A program made the translations under genes and the position numbers. Below are positions 1 to 7,954 of a stretch of 64,000 bases of DNA, one piece after another (the stretch's first letter is position 1; every line of letters begins with the position of its first letter). Location: the NCBI RefSeq assembly GCF_002220865.2, contig NZ_NHRJ02000017.1:1-64000 (forward strand), written 5' to 3'. Below the pieces are notes generated by a model. The model was not told where the DNA came from. It saw only the letters and a program-made list of their open reading frames with translations, and ran no database searches. Origin of the DNA: Paenibacillus xerothermodurans (GTDB taxonomy: Bacteria > Bacillota > Bacilli > Paenibacillales > NBRC-103111).

Positions 1-47
1 TTTTTCATCGCTTGCTTAACTTCTTCTAATTTTGATGCGTTTTCCAT
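1..47 (-). CDS. Partial hypothetical protein, N-terminus only
   Basis: A reading frame enters the window edge with an ATG at 47 (peptide MENASKLEEVKQAMKK and onward). A purine-rich AGGTAGGGA lies about 7 bases upstream and suits this ATG better than the one at 53. It follows yviE in the same direction, where Bacillus relatives carry fliW, but the peptide does not look like FliW or CsrA. Only about 16 residues are visible, so no function is assigned. Confidence 0.3.
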   Translation of the reverse strand, partial: MENASKLEEVKQAMK

Positions 48-150
48 CTTCATTCCCTACCTGTCTGTTCATGTTCATTACTTATTCGACAAGTAGGTAT
101 GAATTTCCTTACCATAGTTTTCTAAAATCTTTAGTTCAACTTATATAGTA

Positions 151-723
151 TTATATTTTCAAATTCACCTGAGGTGGGATGATTTCAACGGAAGGATAAT
201 CTGAGAGATAGATGTCCAGTTTTCCTCGATAATATTGAATTTCAGGTCGATTCACTTGCACGTCCATGTCGACTTGGCCCTGTTGCACTTGAATGTGCAC
301 CGTGGCTGGCTGGTAACGAATGTCTATGTTGTCGTATGACGCGTCGCCCATGTACATAAATTGAAAATTATCGACATCGTTAGTGCTTTCGACAGCAAGC
401 TCCGCGATAGCGTTCCGCCGGGTGTGAATAGCTGCCATGATATTACCGTCCTCGACCTTTTTAGCGATGGCCTGCAAAGCGATTTGCTTACATGTTGAGT
501 AGATTCGATGCATAGCCTCCAGATGTGGACCGTCGCCAAGCGCATCCCGCCAATCAGTATTGTCTATAGACAGGTGACCCTGTTGAGTATGGATCTCCAA
601 TCGCGCAGGCGTCGTCTGAATATCAACCGTCGCTTCGGGTTGTCTCATATCGAACTGCCCAAGATCCGCATCAATGTTCAATTGAGTATGCTGTTGCCGA
701 ATTTGTATTTGGGGAATTTGCAA
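151..723 (-). CDS. yviE: YviE-like DUF6470 family protein of the flagellar operon
   Basis: This 190-residue protein has no signal peptide or membrane segment. It is rich in Gln, Ile and Asp and holds recurring amphipathic beta-like stretches near residues 1-60 and 135-190 (for example QIQIRQQHTQLNI and PATVHIQVQQGQVDMDV). It is recognised as the DUF6470/YviE family from this texture and from its place just after flgL, as in B. subtilis. The start is a TTG codon at 723, 7 bases after AGGGGG; no ATG fits. The gap to flgL is 16 bp, so co-transcription is likely. The molecular role of the family is not established; a link to flagellar assembly is inferred from context only. Confidence 0.8.
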   Translation of the reverse strand: MQIPQIQIRQQHTQLNIDADLGQFDMRQPEATVDIQTTPARLEIHTQQGHLSIDNTDWRDALGDGPHLEAMHRIYSTCKQIALQAIAKKVEDGNIMAAIHTRRNAIAELAVESTNDVDNFQFMYMGDASYDNIDIRYQPATVHIQVQQGQVDMDVQVNRPEIQYYRGKLDIYLSDYPSVEIIPPQVNLKI

Positions 724-739
724 GTCGTTTCCCCCTGTC

Positions 740-1657
740 TTATCTTAGAAAGTCAATTAGGCTGGCACTAATAAGTTTGGCTCCAACGGACAGGGAAGCT
801 TGATAGACGTTCTCGTCCATTTTTAAATTGGTAATCACTTCAGCGATATCCGCATCTTCTGTTTTCGACTGCAAGGTTTGTAGATTGGTGCCTAGATCTG
901 CCAGACGGGACTCAGCCAGTTCCAGCCGGTTCATTTTGGCCCCAACGTCGGCACGTGCCGCGAGGAATCGATCGTTGCATGCATCTAAGCGTCCAAGAAT
1001 ATTACTCACATCCGTGGATGTTCCCGTAGGAAGCAGCGCCGCGGACAGATCCTTTAATACTCTAAAAATGTTATCGTTAGTGCCCGGACTATTAGGATCA
1101 TCCGCCGTGCCGAATACATCGTCACCCGTTTTATTCACCGACATTCGGACACCGACCCCGATATCAAAAACAACGTCACCCGAATCCACTTTGTCGAATT
1201 GCGCCGTGGCTTCGTCATAAGGTTTCTTGTCGGTGATTTGACCGTTGAAAATGTAACGGCCGTTAAACTGGCTGTTAGCGATACTCACCATTTGGGAATA
1301 CAATTGATCTATTTCACTTTTGATAGTTTCACGCGCTTCCTGTGGATTTGTCCCATTCGCCCCCTGCACCGCAAGCTCACGAGCACGCTGAATAACACTA
1401 TTGGCCTGTCCCATCATCGTATCTGTATAGTCCATCAACGATATCGCGCTGTCTAAATTGCTGTCAAATTGTTCGTTCGCGGACAGTTCACTGCGGTAAC
1501 GGAGCGAGAAGCTCATCCCCACCGGATCGTCCGATGGAGCGTTGATTCTTCTGCCAGTGGACAGCTGATTTTGACCGTTTTGCATTCTCGTCAGATTGGA
1601 ATTCATATTACGCAGCAGCTGATTGTTCAGCATGCCTTGCGTCACACGCATCGACAT
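740..1657 (-). CDS. flgL: Flagellar hook-associated protein FlgL (HAP3)
   Basis: FlgL is the second junction protein between hook and flagellin filament and is exported through the flagellar type III apparatus. The N-terminal helix (MSMRVTQGMLNNQLLRNMNSN) and the C-terminal helix ending in ASLSVGAKLISASLIDFLR are the paired D0/D1 coiled coils shared with flagellin; the middle part is the variable domain. An in-frame GTG lies at 1666, but ATG 1657 is preferred because AAGGAGAGGTG lies upstream at a suitable distance and homologues begin MRVTQ. This gives about 305 residues, normal for the family. It follows flgK by 48 bp in the late-flagellar operon. Confidence 0.95.
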   Translation of the reverse strand: MSMRVTQGMLNNQLLRNMNSNLTRMQNGQNQLSTGRRINAPSDDPVGMSFSLRYRSELSANEQFDSNLDSAISLMDYTDTMMGQANSVIQRARELAVQGANGTNPQEARETIKSEIDQLYSQMVSIANSQFNGRYIFNGQITDKKPYDEATAQFDKVDSGDVVFDIGVGVRMSVNKTGDDVFGTADDPNSPGTNDNIFRVLKDLSAALLPTGTSTDVSNILGRLDACNDRFLAARADVGAKMNRLELAESRLADLGTNLQTLQSKTEDADIAEVITNLKMDENVYQASLSVGAKLISASLIDFLR

Positions 1658-1705
1658 TATAGTCACCTCTCCTTAAAAAGACCAAGGAATATCTGCACTA
1701 AAATC

Positions 1706-3319
1706 CTATCTACCGACAACGCCCATGCTGTTGATCACTTTATCCAACATCTCATCGAATGTTGTCATCGCACGCGCGGCCGCGTTATAGGCATGCTGAA
1801 ACTTGATCATATTTGCCATTTCCTCGTCCAAAGACACGCCGCTCACGGCTTGCCGTTGAGAATCTACCTGATCGACCAGCATTTGTTGGTTAGTCGCTTG
1901 CCGGTTGGCTTCCTGCGCTTGCACGCCCAGTGAGCCTACGATGGATCGGAAAAATTCATCCAACGTACCGTCCTTAAGCGCAGGTCTGCCAGTAGCGTTA
2001 GGATCAAAGCCAACCCGAGTGTTGCGTAAGCCCGCGATCAATAAAGCCATCTCATTATTACCTTTGACTACCTTTTCAATTCCGTCGGTATCCAAATATG
2101 TCCGCGTGGAAGTCGAAACATTCGTCACATCGCTGACAATTGCCGGGTTCACGGTGACACTCTCTGCGGTAAAACCGGCTGCCCCTGGCTTCATGCTAAA
2201 AAACGGAATCCCGGAGGTCAAGCCGGCAGCGCCCGTGTAGCCCAGCTCATGTAAACCGTTAAAGCCCTTCACTATCACTTCCGTACTGTTGGCCAAGGTG
2301 CGTTCGCCGATCGTTGGGCCGCCAAACTGCTGGGGGAGCGATGTTCCATCCGGCTGAACTACATTTAACGTCGCCCCTTGCGGTACTACCATTCCTGCCG
2401 GCAGGGTCACCTTCATATCTCCCTGCACCAAAGTGCTCAGCATGGAGTCCAATTGGTATTGATAATTTGCCACGTAGTAATCACGGGATTGGATCATTCC
2501 GTAAATTTCGCCGCTGTTGAGATTGCCGCCTGCAGCCGCAGCAGCTTGTATTCCTGCCGTAGTAAGTGGGGCAGCCGGCTGATTTCCCGCTACCAGTTGG
2601 GTGTTGCCCATTCGAATGGTATAACCTCGTGCTTCTTCCGTGTAGTTGATGTTAATAATTTTAGACAATCCGTCGACTAGCAGATCGCGCTGATCCCGTA
2701 GGTCGTTGGCGTCATCCCCAAGACCCTCCACGCGAAAAATAGCTTCATTCAGCTTAGCCACCTCATTAATAATCTGGTTGGCTTCGGTCACCTTCACGCC
2801 GATATTTTCCGTCAAGTCGTTCGACAAATCTTTCAATTGACGAGCAGTTTGGTTAAACGCATCCGTCATAGCCAACGCCCGCTCTTTTACCAATACACGT
2901 GCCGTGGTGTTCTCGGGGGATTTGCTCAGCTCCTGCCATGCATTCCAAAAGCCTTCGATGGTCTGCCGAACGCCGGTATCGGATGGCTCATTGATGATGG
3001 ACTCCAACTTGTCCAATGTATCTTTGCGGATAGACCAATCACCTAGGTTCTTGTTCTCGTTCTGAAATTGGTTGTCCAGAAACTTCTCCCGAATCCGCTT
3101 AATATGGTCGAACTCCACGCTCTGCCCCATTTGTCCCGGAACATCGCTGCGCATGAGACCTGGATACTCGATCGGACGAGCAGCAACCATGTTGACGACC
3201 TGACGTGAATAGCCTTTGGTGTTGGCGTTGGCAATGTTATGCCCTGTTGTGTGAAGAGCGGCCTGCTGAGTGAACAAGCTGCGCTTGGAAATTTCTATTC
3301 CCCCGAAAGTGGAACGCAT
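1706..3319 (-). CDS. flgK: Flagellar hook-associated protein FlgK (HAP1)
   Basis: FlgK is the first hook-filament junction protein and is secreted by the flagellar export apparatus. The N-terminus (STFGGIEISKRSLFTQQAAL, then GHNIANANTKGYSRQ) carries the rod/hook-family signature, and the C-terminus (SLDEEMANMIKFQHAYNAAARAM followed by a short helix ending MGVVGR) matches the conserved FlgK tail. The length of 537 residues is usual for Gram-positives. AAGGAG lies about 10 bases before ATG 3319. It sits between flgN (its likely chaperone) and flgL, with short gaps, so it belongs to the same operon. Confidence 0.96.
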   Translation of the reverse strand: MRSTFGGIEISKRSLFTQQAALHTTGHNIANANTKGYSRQVVNMVAARPIEYPGLMRSDVPGQMGQSVEFDHIKRIREKFLDNQFQNENKNLGDWSIRKDTLDKLESIINEPSDTGVRQTIEGFWNAWQELSKSPENTTARVLVKERALAMTDAFNQTARQLKDLSNDLTENIGVKVTEANQIINEVAKLNEAIFRVEGLGDDANDLRDQRDLLVDGLSKIININYTEEARGYTIRMGNTQLVAGNQPAAPLTTAGIQAAAAAGGNLNSGEIYGMIQSRDYYVANYQYQLDSMLSTLVQGDMKVTLPAGMVVPQGATLNVVQPDGTSLPQQFGGPTIGERTLANSTEVIVKGFNGLHELGYTGAAGLTSGIPFFSMKPGAAGFTAESVTVNPAIVSDVTNVSTSTRTYLDTDGIEKVVKGNNEMALLIAGLRNTRVGFDPNATGRPALKDGTLDEFFRSIVGSLGVQAQEANRQATNQQMLVDQVDSQRQAVSGVSLDEEMANMIKFQHAYNAAARAMTTFDEMLDKVINSMGVVGR

Positions 3320-3352
3320 TATTTTTCTATCTCCTTCCGCCTGCCTAGATCA

Positions 3353-3853
3353 TTACACTCTTCCGTCGAACAAGCTGTTTCTTTTCGACCCATATGTCGA
3401 CATTTGTGGATGCTGATACACAACTTCATCCTCCGGAGGGCCCACGATCAAATCCAAAGAATAATCGACAAACGCCAATGAGTGCGCTATCAGCTGCTGA
3501 TTGATTTGATTCAATTCCCGGAGCTTACGGATCGTTCCGAGCAACTGCTTCTGCAGACCGAGAAGCGTTCTCTTATCCTGGACATTAAATATAATTTTAG
3601 TCAAATCACTGACCGTGACCTTCGGGTTCGGCTTGTAGCCCTTTTCCATTAGGAATTGGCCGATTACCTCCACCCGCTGTTGATCCAGGTCACCCACCTG
3701 CCGCAGCAGCTTATTTTCCTTTGTCACGATCTGTGTCAATTTCTCCACATCATTGTGGATGAGCACGTGCTTCTTCTGCTCCGCCAATTCCAATAAAGTA
3801 TCGTGTATCCTGTTTAAATCTTTCATCGTGTCAATTAAAGCTTGGAACGCCAT
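3353..3853 (-). CDS. flgN: Flagellar export chaperone FlgN (YvyG)
   Basis: FlgN-type chaperones bind the C-termini of FlgK and FlgL in the cytoplasm and escort them to the export gate. The protein is about 166 residues, almost wholly helical, charged and free of membrane segments (LIDTMKDLNRIHDTLLEL near the start; LNQINQQLIAHSLAFVDYSLDL near the end), as in the FlgN family. Two ATGs are possible (3859 and 3853); the second is 6 bases after AGGTGG and is preferred. The position directly before flgK supports the call. Sequence identity within the family is low, so context counts for much of the confidence. Confidence 0.9.
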   Translation of the reverse strand: MAFQALIDTMKDLNRIHDTLLELAEQKKHVLIHNDVEKLTQIVTKENKLLRQVGDLDQQRVEVIGQFLMEKGYKPNPKVTVSDLTKIIFNVQDKRTLLGLQKQLLGTIRKLRELNQINQQLIAHSLAFVDYSLDLIVGPPEDEVVYQHPQMSTYGSKRNSLFDGRV

Positions 3854-3887
3854 GCTCATCCACCTAATGTTTTAAATTTTGTTTGAG

Positions 3888-4160
3888 CTAATTTATAAAA
3901 GGCAACAGTTTTTCCGCTATCCTTCTCGCATCCACGTTGTACGTGCCAGAGGCTACAGCTGACCTCAACTCGTCGATCTTTTGTCTTCTTTGTTCGGTTG
4001 CAGTTAGGTTGTGCGAGTTCAACAGCTCCTTGGCTTCCTCCGAGATTTCAACTTGGTCCTTCTTTTTGCCGGTCTTGCCAGCGGCCGAGTTGGGCATGGT
4101 GTCAAGCGATTTTTTATATGGATTAGTCGCTCCTATAGGATTCGTTCCGTTTATTTTCAT
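3888..4160 (-). CDS. flgM: Anti-sigma-D factor FlgM
   Basis: FlgM holds sigma-D inactive until the hook-basal body is complete, and so times late flagellar genes. The 90-residue protein begins MKINGTNPIGATNPY, with a flexible basic N-terminal half, and ends in the sigma-binding helices (DQVEISEEAKELL, RRQKIDELRSAVASGTYNVD, ARRIAEKLLPFI) typical of the family. ATG 4160 is chosen over an upstream GTG at 4169, since GGGGTG lies 6 bases before it. It is preceded by a sigma-D promoter, the expected feedback arrangement, and leads the flgM-flgN-flgK-flgL-yviE run. Confidence 0.93.
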   Translation of the reverse strand: MKINGTNPIGATNPYKKSLDTMPNSAAGKTGKKKDQVEISEEAKELLNSHNLTATEQRRQKIDELRSAVASGTYNVDARRIAEKLLPFIN

Positions 4161-4181
4161 CACAAACACCCCATTCTTTAT

Positions 4182-4227
4182 AAAAAAATAAACCTCACCG
4201 AGAAAGCGTTACTACTTTTATCGGTGA
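4182..4227 (-). terminator. Intrinsic terminator between yvyF and flgM, overlapping the flgM promoter
   Basis: On the minus strand TCACCGA (4227-4221) pairs with TCGGTGA (4201-4195), and inside it AAAG pairs with CTTT (4206-4203) around a loop at 4214-4207. A T-rich tract follows (4192-4182, TTTATTTTTTT). This should end transcripts arriving from yvyF or comF. The -10 of the flgM sigma-D promoter lies within the 5' arm. Confidence 0.7.
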
Positions 4228-4245
4228 AGCCCACGGCAAAGTTTA
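4218..4245 (-). promoter_or_regulatory. Sigma-D promoter of flgM
   Basis: Read on the minus strand: TAAA at 4245-4242, a 16-base spacer, and ACCGATAA at 4225-4218, against the sigma-D consensus TAAA-N14-16-GCCGATAT. Initiation is expected near 4211, about 50 nt before the flgM ATG. Confidence 0.75.
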
Positions 4246-4266
4246 GACTGAATCGGATAAATCCAG

Positions 4267-4680
4267 TTATTTGTGCCGCTCCTTCAAGCGGTCCCGTATA
4301 TTAAAGGCAATTCTGTTATGCTCCGCCTCTTGCTGCAATTTCTCCTGCAGCTTAAGGGATTCCTTCGTCAGCCTAGTTCGGCAGGGCTCACACATCGTAT
4401 GCTCACGTATCGACGAGCCGCAAACCTCACAAAAATATGTCAAGTTCGCATTGTTTCTGGGCGAAATACGGCCTTCACGGATAAACTTCGTAATTTGTTT
4501 TATGGAAACGCCCGTCGCGGCACTGAGTTCCGTGATGGTGCAGTTGCGTTGTTCCCGTAAATATTCCAAGCATTTGTCATACTGCTCCTCGATCGATTTG
4601 ATACAGTCTATGCACACACCCTGGCTATTTTTCACATACAATTTACCACAGCCGGGACAATTGTCCACGTTAAGAGTCAT
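4267..4680 (-). CDS. yvyF: YvyF, flagellar operon zinc-ribbon/HTH protein (TIGR03826 family)
   Basis: This is a 137-residue cytoplasmic protein. The N-terminal Cys cluster (CPGCGKLY and CIDCIKSI, residues 8-28) and a second one (CEVCGSS and CEPCRTRL, about residues 85-105) probably bind zinc. Between them is a helix-turn-helix-like stretch (TITELSAATGVSIKQITKFIREG). The order comFC-yvyF-flgM matches B. subtilis. GAGGGGG lies 7 bases before ATG 4680, and a perfect sigma-D promoter precedes it, so it is probably co-expressed with motility genes. A DNA-binding regulatory role is plausible but not shown. Confidence 0.88.
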   Translation of the reverse strand: MTLNVDNCPGCGKLYVKNSQGVCIDCIKSIEEQYDKCLEYLREQRNCTITELSAATGVSIKQITKFIREGRISPRNNANLTYFCEVCGSSIREHTMCEPCRTRLTKESLKLQEKLQQEAEHNRIAFNIRDRLKERHK

Positions 4681-4707
4681 GTTAATTCCCCCTCACATAT
4701 ATATAAT

Positions 4708-4735
4708 ATATCGGCTATCGACTGGTTTTGTTTAG
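4708..4735 (-). promoter_or_regulatory. Consensus sigma-D promoter of yvyF
   Basis: On the minus strand the sequence reads C-TAAA (4735-4731), exactly 15 bases, then GCCGATAT (4715-4708), an exact match to the sigma-D consensus. It lies in the 135-bp gap between comFC and yvyF and gives a start near 4701, about 20 nt before the yvyF ATG. Confidence 0.88.
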
Positions 4736-4815
4736 CGGCATTCATAGGTGGTGACTGCAAACTTGCTCGCACCGGATGGCACGTCTGCTCCAGTTAGCAC
4801 CACGTTGTTCCGCTT

Positions 4816-5601
4816 TCATCTGGCCCAACTGATGCCAAAGACATCGGCGGGCAGTTCCTTTTTGATCGCTTTGGAACATTCGTTCAAGGTACTTCCGGTC
4901 GTATAAACATCATCTACTATGTACAGCTTGACCGAGCCGTGAGAAAAAAGGTCATTGTACTTCACTTTAGCAGACGGCAGGACCGCAAATACGCCCTGCA
5001 TATCCTGCAGCCGGCCAGCCCTGGTTTTGAAACTTTGTTTGTCTGTGTGCCGCACCCGCTCTAGCATAGAAATTACCGGGATTCCCGTATGCCGTCCCAG
5101 TTCTTGCGCCAGCTGTTGCGCCTGGTTAAAGCCTCGTTCAGCTAATCGGGTGTCACTCAATGGAACGTAGGTGATAAGCTCAACGCATCTGCTGAAGTCA
5201 CCTGAGGTGGCGGCGCTCTCATTGTGCAAATTGTAGGCGTGCAGCAGCATTGTCCCCATCAGGCGCTGCATGTTTTCGTTGCCGCGGTACTTATATAGTC
5301 CCAACCACTCTTTCATATCCGGGCTGTACCTGACAACACTGCGATTTCGTACAAAAAACCGCTGCTTGCGCCGGGTACAATCCAAACATACCTCTGACCG
5401 CCCACACTGGTCACATCGTACATTGAGTATCCAGGGAATGACTTCGCTGCATCTTTTGCACACAGGGAGCGCATGCTCTGTTGAGTAAGACACCCCACAG
5501 GCGGAGCATGTATTCCAAGTAGGCGCTAGCAGGCGCTCCGCTTTGTCCACCCACTGCTTGATCCACTCGCCGATGCCGGAACGTTTCTTCATTGTTTTCA
5601 C
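4816..5601 (-). CDS. comFC: Competence protein ComFC, phosphoribosyltransferase-like
   Basis: ComFC (ComF/GntX family) takes part in DNA uptake for transformation, alongside ComFA. The N-terminal third holds a four-Cys zinc finger (CSACGVSY, CKRC, CDQCGR, CLDC, CTRRK). The C-terminal half is a type I phosphoribosyltransferase domain with the loop LYIVDDVYTTGSTL near residue 230. About 261 residues from GTG 5601, which is 9 bases after AAGGGG; a GTG at 5610 is in frame but too close to the ribosome site. It begins 18 bp after comFA, so one operon is likely. The comFB gene found between them in B. subtilis is absent here. Confidence 0.93.
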   Translation of the reverse strand: MKTMKKRSGIGEWIKQWVDKAERLLAPTWNTCSACGVSYSTEHALPVCKRCSEVIPWILNVRCDQCGRSEVCLDCTRRKQRFFVRNRSVVRYSPDMKEWLGLYKYRGNENMQRLMGTMLLHAYNLHNESAATSGDFSRCVELITYVPLSDTRLAERGFNQAQQLAQELGRHTGIPVISMLERVRHTDKQSFKTRAGRLQDMQGVFAVLPSAKVKYNDLFSHGSVKLYIVDDVYTTGSTLNECSKAIKKELPADVFGISWAR

Positions 5602-5619
5602 TGTTGACACCCCCTTTTT

Positions 5620-7905
5620 TTACCTAGAAACTGTGTCATCCCCGTCGACTGGCACCAAGTAGCCTTTTTTCCGGGCTAGAGAGTTCATTCCTCGAATTTG
5701 TTTAATCGCCTCCACCTGTGCCTTAGTTCTATCCTTTGCTGCAAAAATCACACGGCCAGACGGGTCCGCAGCCGATCTGCCTGCTCGTCCAGCCATTTGA
5801 ACTAGAGCCGCTGAATCAAAGATTGGGGCATCGGCATCCAAAATAAAAACATCCGACTTCGGAATGGTCACGCCGCGCTCCAAGATGGTCGTTGTAACAA
5901 GCATTCGGATGTTGGTCGTACGAAAATCGGTGACTTTTTGCGCGCGATCCTGATCTTTGGAGGAGGTACCATCGATATTTGCGTGTGGAAAACAGTGCCG
6001 TAGCAAGTTCATCATCGGCTCGACCATATGAATCTTCGGAACGAAGACAAAAATCTGTGCGCCTCTTTGCAGCGAACTTGAAAGTGCTTCTTTCAAACCA
6101 GCGGATAGGGATGCTTGCGTGATCTGCTTTTGCAGTGGAAGTGTTGTCGTGAGGATAGGCACAGGCAGCGGATGTCGGTGGTAGCGGGCTGCTACTTTTA
6201 CATGAGGGATCATACGGCGATTAACCATCTTCTGAAGGTTCTTGGGAGGTGTGGCGGACAGCAATATGGTTGCGCCACCCGGTGCGCGAACCTTTTCGGC
6301 TGCGTAATGGAGCATCGGATTATTATGATACGGAAACGCATCTAATTCATCTATGATGACCAGATCAAAGGCGTGCTCGAACCTCATGAGCTGATGTGTT
6401 GTTGCGATGGTGATGCTGCCGACGTCCCAGCGCTGAGGACTTCCGCCGTAGAGAGTCACGACCGGCATGCCGGCGAACGCTTTTTCCAAACGGGGTTTCA
6501 GCTCCAATACGACATCCCGTCTCGGAGTGGCCACCACTACTCTGCCCCCATGTTCCACCGTGTATTGAATCAACGGAAAAATCATTTCTGTTTTGCCCGC
6601 TCCTGTGACGGCCCAAATCAGGAATTGCCGCGGTGCTTCCGCAGGTCTGCCATCTGCTGCTGTTTTTAATTGTAAATCCTGCAAAAAGAGTAAAGCTTGC
6701 TCAGACGCCTCTGATTGTATTTCACTCAAACCCCAAGGTTCGATGTATGTGTTCAGCGGTGGCGCTGATGTGAGCGGCGCTAGTTCTGTATAGCTGCTTG
6801 TCGAACACTGTGCGTCGCGAGGCGTGTGTGGTTGTATGCCTCGGTTTGCACCGCTGTGTTTCCCTTCTAGTATGACTCGTTGTGCATCTGGTCGAACCTC
6901 ATGCCGTGGGTCTAGATGTGGATCTTGCTGTCGATCTCCTTGATCGAAGTGTGCGACTTGATGTGGATCTTGATGTGGGTGTGGATGTGGATCACGCTTT
7001 CGCTCTCTTTGAACGCAATGTTGATCATGGTGTGGATCTTGATAAGCATCATGATGTGGGTGTGGTTGACCGTAATGAGGTTCTTGCTCTGGGTCTCTTT
7101 CAACGACTTGCTGCCGGTGTGGCAATGTTAAGCTGTGTGCGGCTGGACTTGTGTCCCGTTGCCAGTATGGTTCTGCGGCTTGTGCTGTGCTGACCACGAT
7201 TGAGCAAAATCTCGCACGCCCCATCGTGAGACATTGCTCGCAATAAGGACATAAGGTTCTGCACACGCTGCATTGCGTCAAGGCGATATGTTCGCCTCCA
7301 CCACCACAGCGTCGACAACGATAGTCCGTCAGAGCGCGAAAAAAAGGGGGCTTACGCACCATCTCCGACGTGACACCTAAATCCAACCGCAGCGCACCTC
7401 GCAGGTATGCAGTTTGTAAATAGAGCGCGGGTTCGACAGCAGCCTCACTAAATCCGTGATGTTCAATCAACTGTAGCAGTTCGTCCCACAATAAGCTCCG
7501 GCCGTCCAAAATGGTGATCAGCTGCATTAGCGTTAGCTCGTTGAATCGGTTCCAACTTTGTGCGGCACTCACGCGATACGCCTGCCACTGCTGAAAATCG
7601 CATATGACCAAACGTGGTCTTTCGCAGTCGGTCTTCTCCAGAGGAACGTTGAGTTCGGCAGCGGTCCGTACCACATATCGCAAAAACAGCTCAGGCTGCT
7701 GCGCCGCGTTAGCGTGCCATTTGCGTGCATTTAATTTGTCTCGCATCGCAACCGCTTGTCCAAAAGAAATGGCCGGCTCCAGCATCAAGATTCTCACTGA
7801 ATCCCTATGCCAACCGAACCAATGCATCATGTCCGCTCGTATATCCAAAGAAAGCTGCCAAATAGTTTGGTGCCCGCTCACCAGCGCATACAAAGTTACT
7901 TTCAT
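5620..7905 (-). CDS. comFA: Competence helicase ComFA with His-rich insert
   Basis: ComFA is a cytoplasmic DEAD-box ATPase thought to drive single-stranded DNA entry during transformation. The 761-residue protein has a zinc finger (CRRC at 197-200, CSVC and CPYC at about 212-222, then Cys 225), Walker A AVTGAGKTE (about 432-440), a DELD box (519-522), SATPP, and the C-terminal motif QMAGRAGRSA. B. subtilis ComFA is about 460 residues; this protein is longer because of an extended N-terminus and a linker at about 270-365 packed with His, Asp, Gln and Pro. AGGTGG precedes ATG 7905. It forms an operon with comFC. Confidence 0.93.
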   Translation of the reverse strand: MKVTLYALVSGHQTIWQLSLDIRADMMHWFGWHRDSVRILMLEPAISFGQAVAMRDKLNARKWHANAAQQPELFLRYVVRTAAELNVPLEKTDCERPRLVICDFQQWQAYRVSAAQSWNRFNELTLMQLITILDGRSLLWDELLQLIEHHGFSEAAVEPALYLQTAYLRGALRLDLGVTSEMVRKPPFFRALTDYRCRRCGGGGEHIALTQCSVCRTLCPYCEQCLTMGRARFCSIVVSTAQAAEPYWQRDTSPAAHSLTLPHRQQVVERDPEQEPHYGQPHPHHDAYQDPHHDQHCVQRERKRDPHPHPHQDPHQVAHFDQGDRQQDPHLDPRHEVRPDAQRVILEGKHSGANRGIQPHTPRDAQCSTSSYTELAPLTSAPPLNTYIEPWGLSEIQSEASEQALLFLQDLQLKTAADGRPAEAPRQFLIWAVTGAGKTEMIFPLIQYTVEHGGRVVVATPRRDVVLELKPRLEKAFAGMPVVTLYGGSPQRWDVGSITIATTHQLMRFEHAFDLVIIDELDAFPYHNNPMLHYAAEKVRAPGGATILLSATPPKNLQKMVNRRMIPHVKVAARYHRHPLPVPILTTTLPLQKQITQASLSAGLKEALSSSLQRGAQIFVFVPKIHMVEPMMNLLRHCFPHANIDGTSSKDQDRAQKVTDFRTTNIRMLVTTTILERGVTIPKSDVFILDADAPIFDSAALVQMAGRAGRSAADPSGRVIFAAKDRTKAQVEAIKQIRGMNSLARKKGYLVPVDGDDTVSR
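6888..7098 (-). repeat. Degenerate short repeats encoding a DPH-rich linker in comFA
   Basis: Within comFA the DNA repeats units like GATCTTGATGTGG, giving recurrent peptides DPHHDQH, DPHPHPHQDPH and DPHLDPRH at about residues 270-340. The repeat keeps the reading frame and is followed by the intact helicase core. Confidence 0.85.
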
Positions 7906-7954
7906 CTTCCACCTGCAAAATTATTTTCTTGAGAATAGTTTCTTAGGGCCAAGG

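Noticed and set aside
54-150. Sigma-D promoter before the partial gene at the window edge
   Set aside because: The best match (TAAG-N17-GTCGAATA) has a poor -35 and the wrong spacing.
7906-7954. ComK box before comFA
   Set aside because: AAAA-N3-TTTT is present once, but the spacing does not fit the paired AAAA-N5-TTTT boxes.
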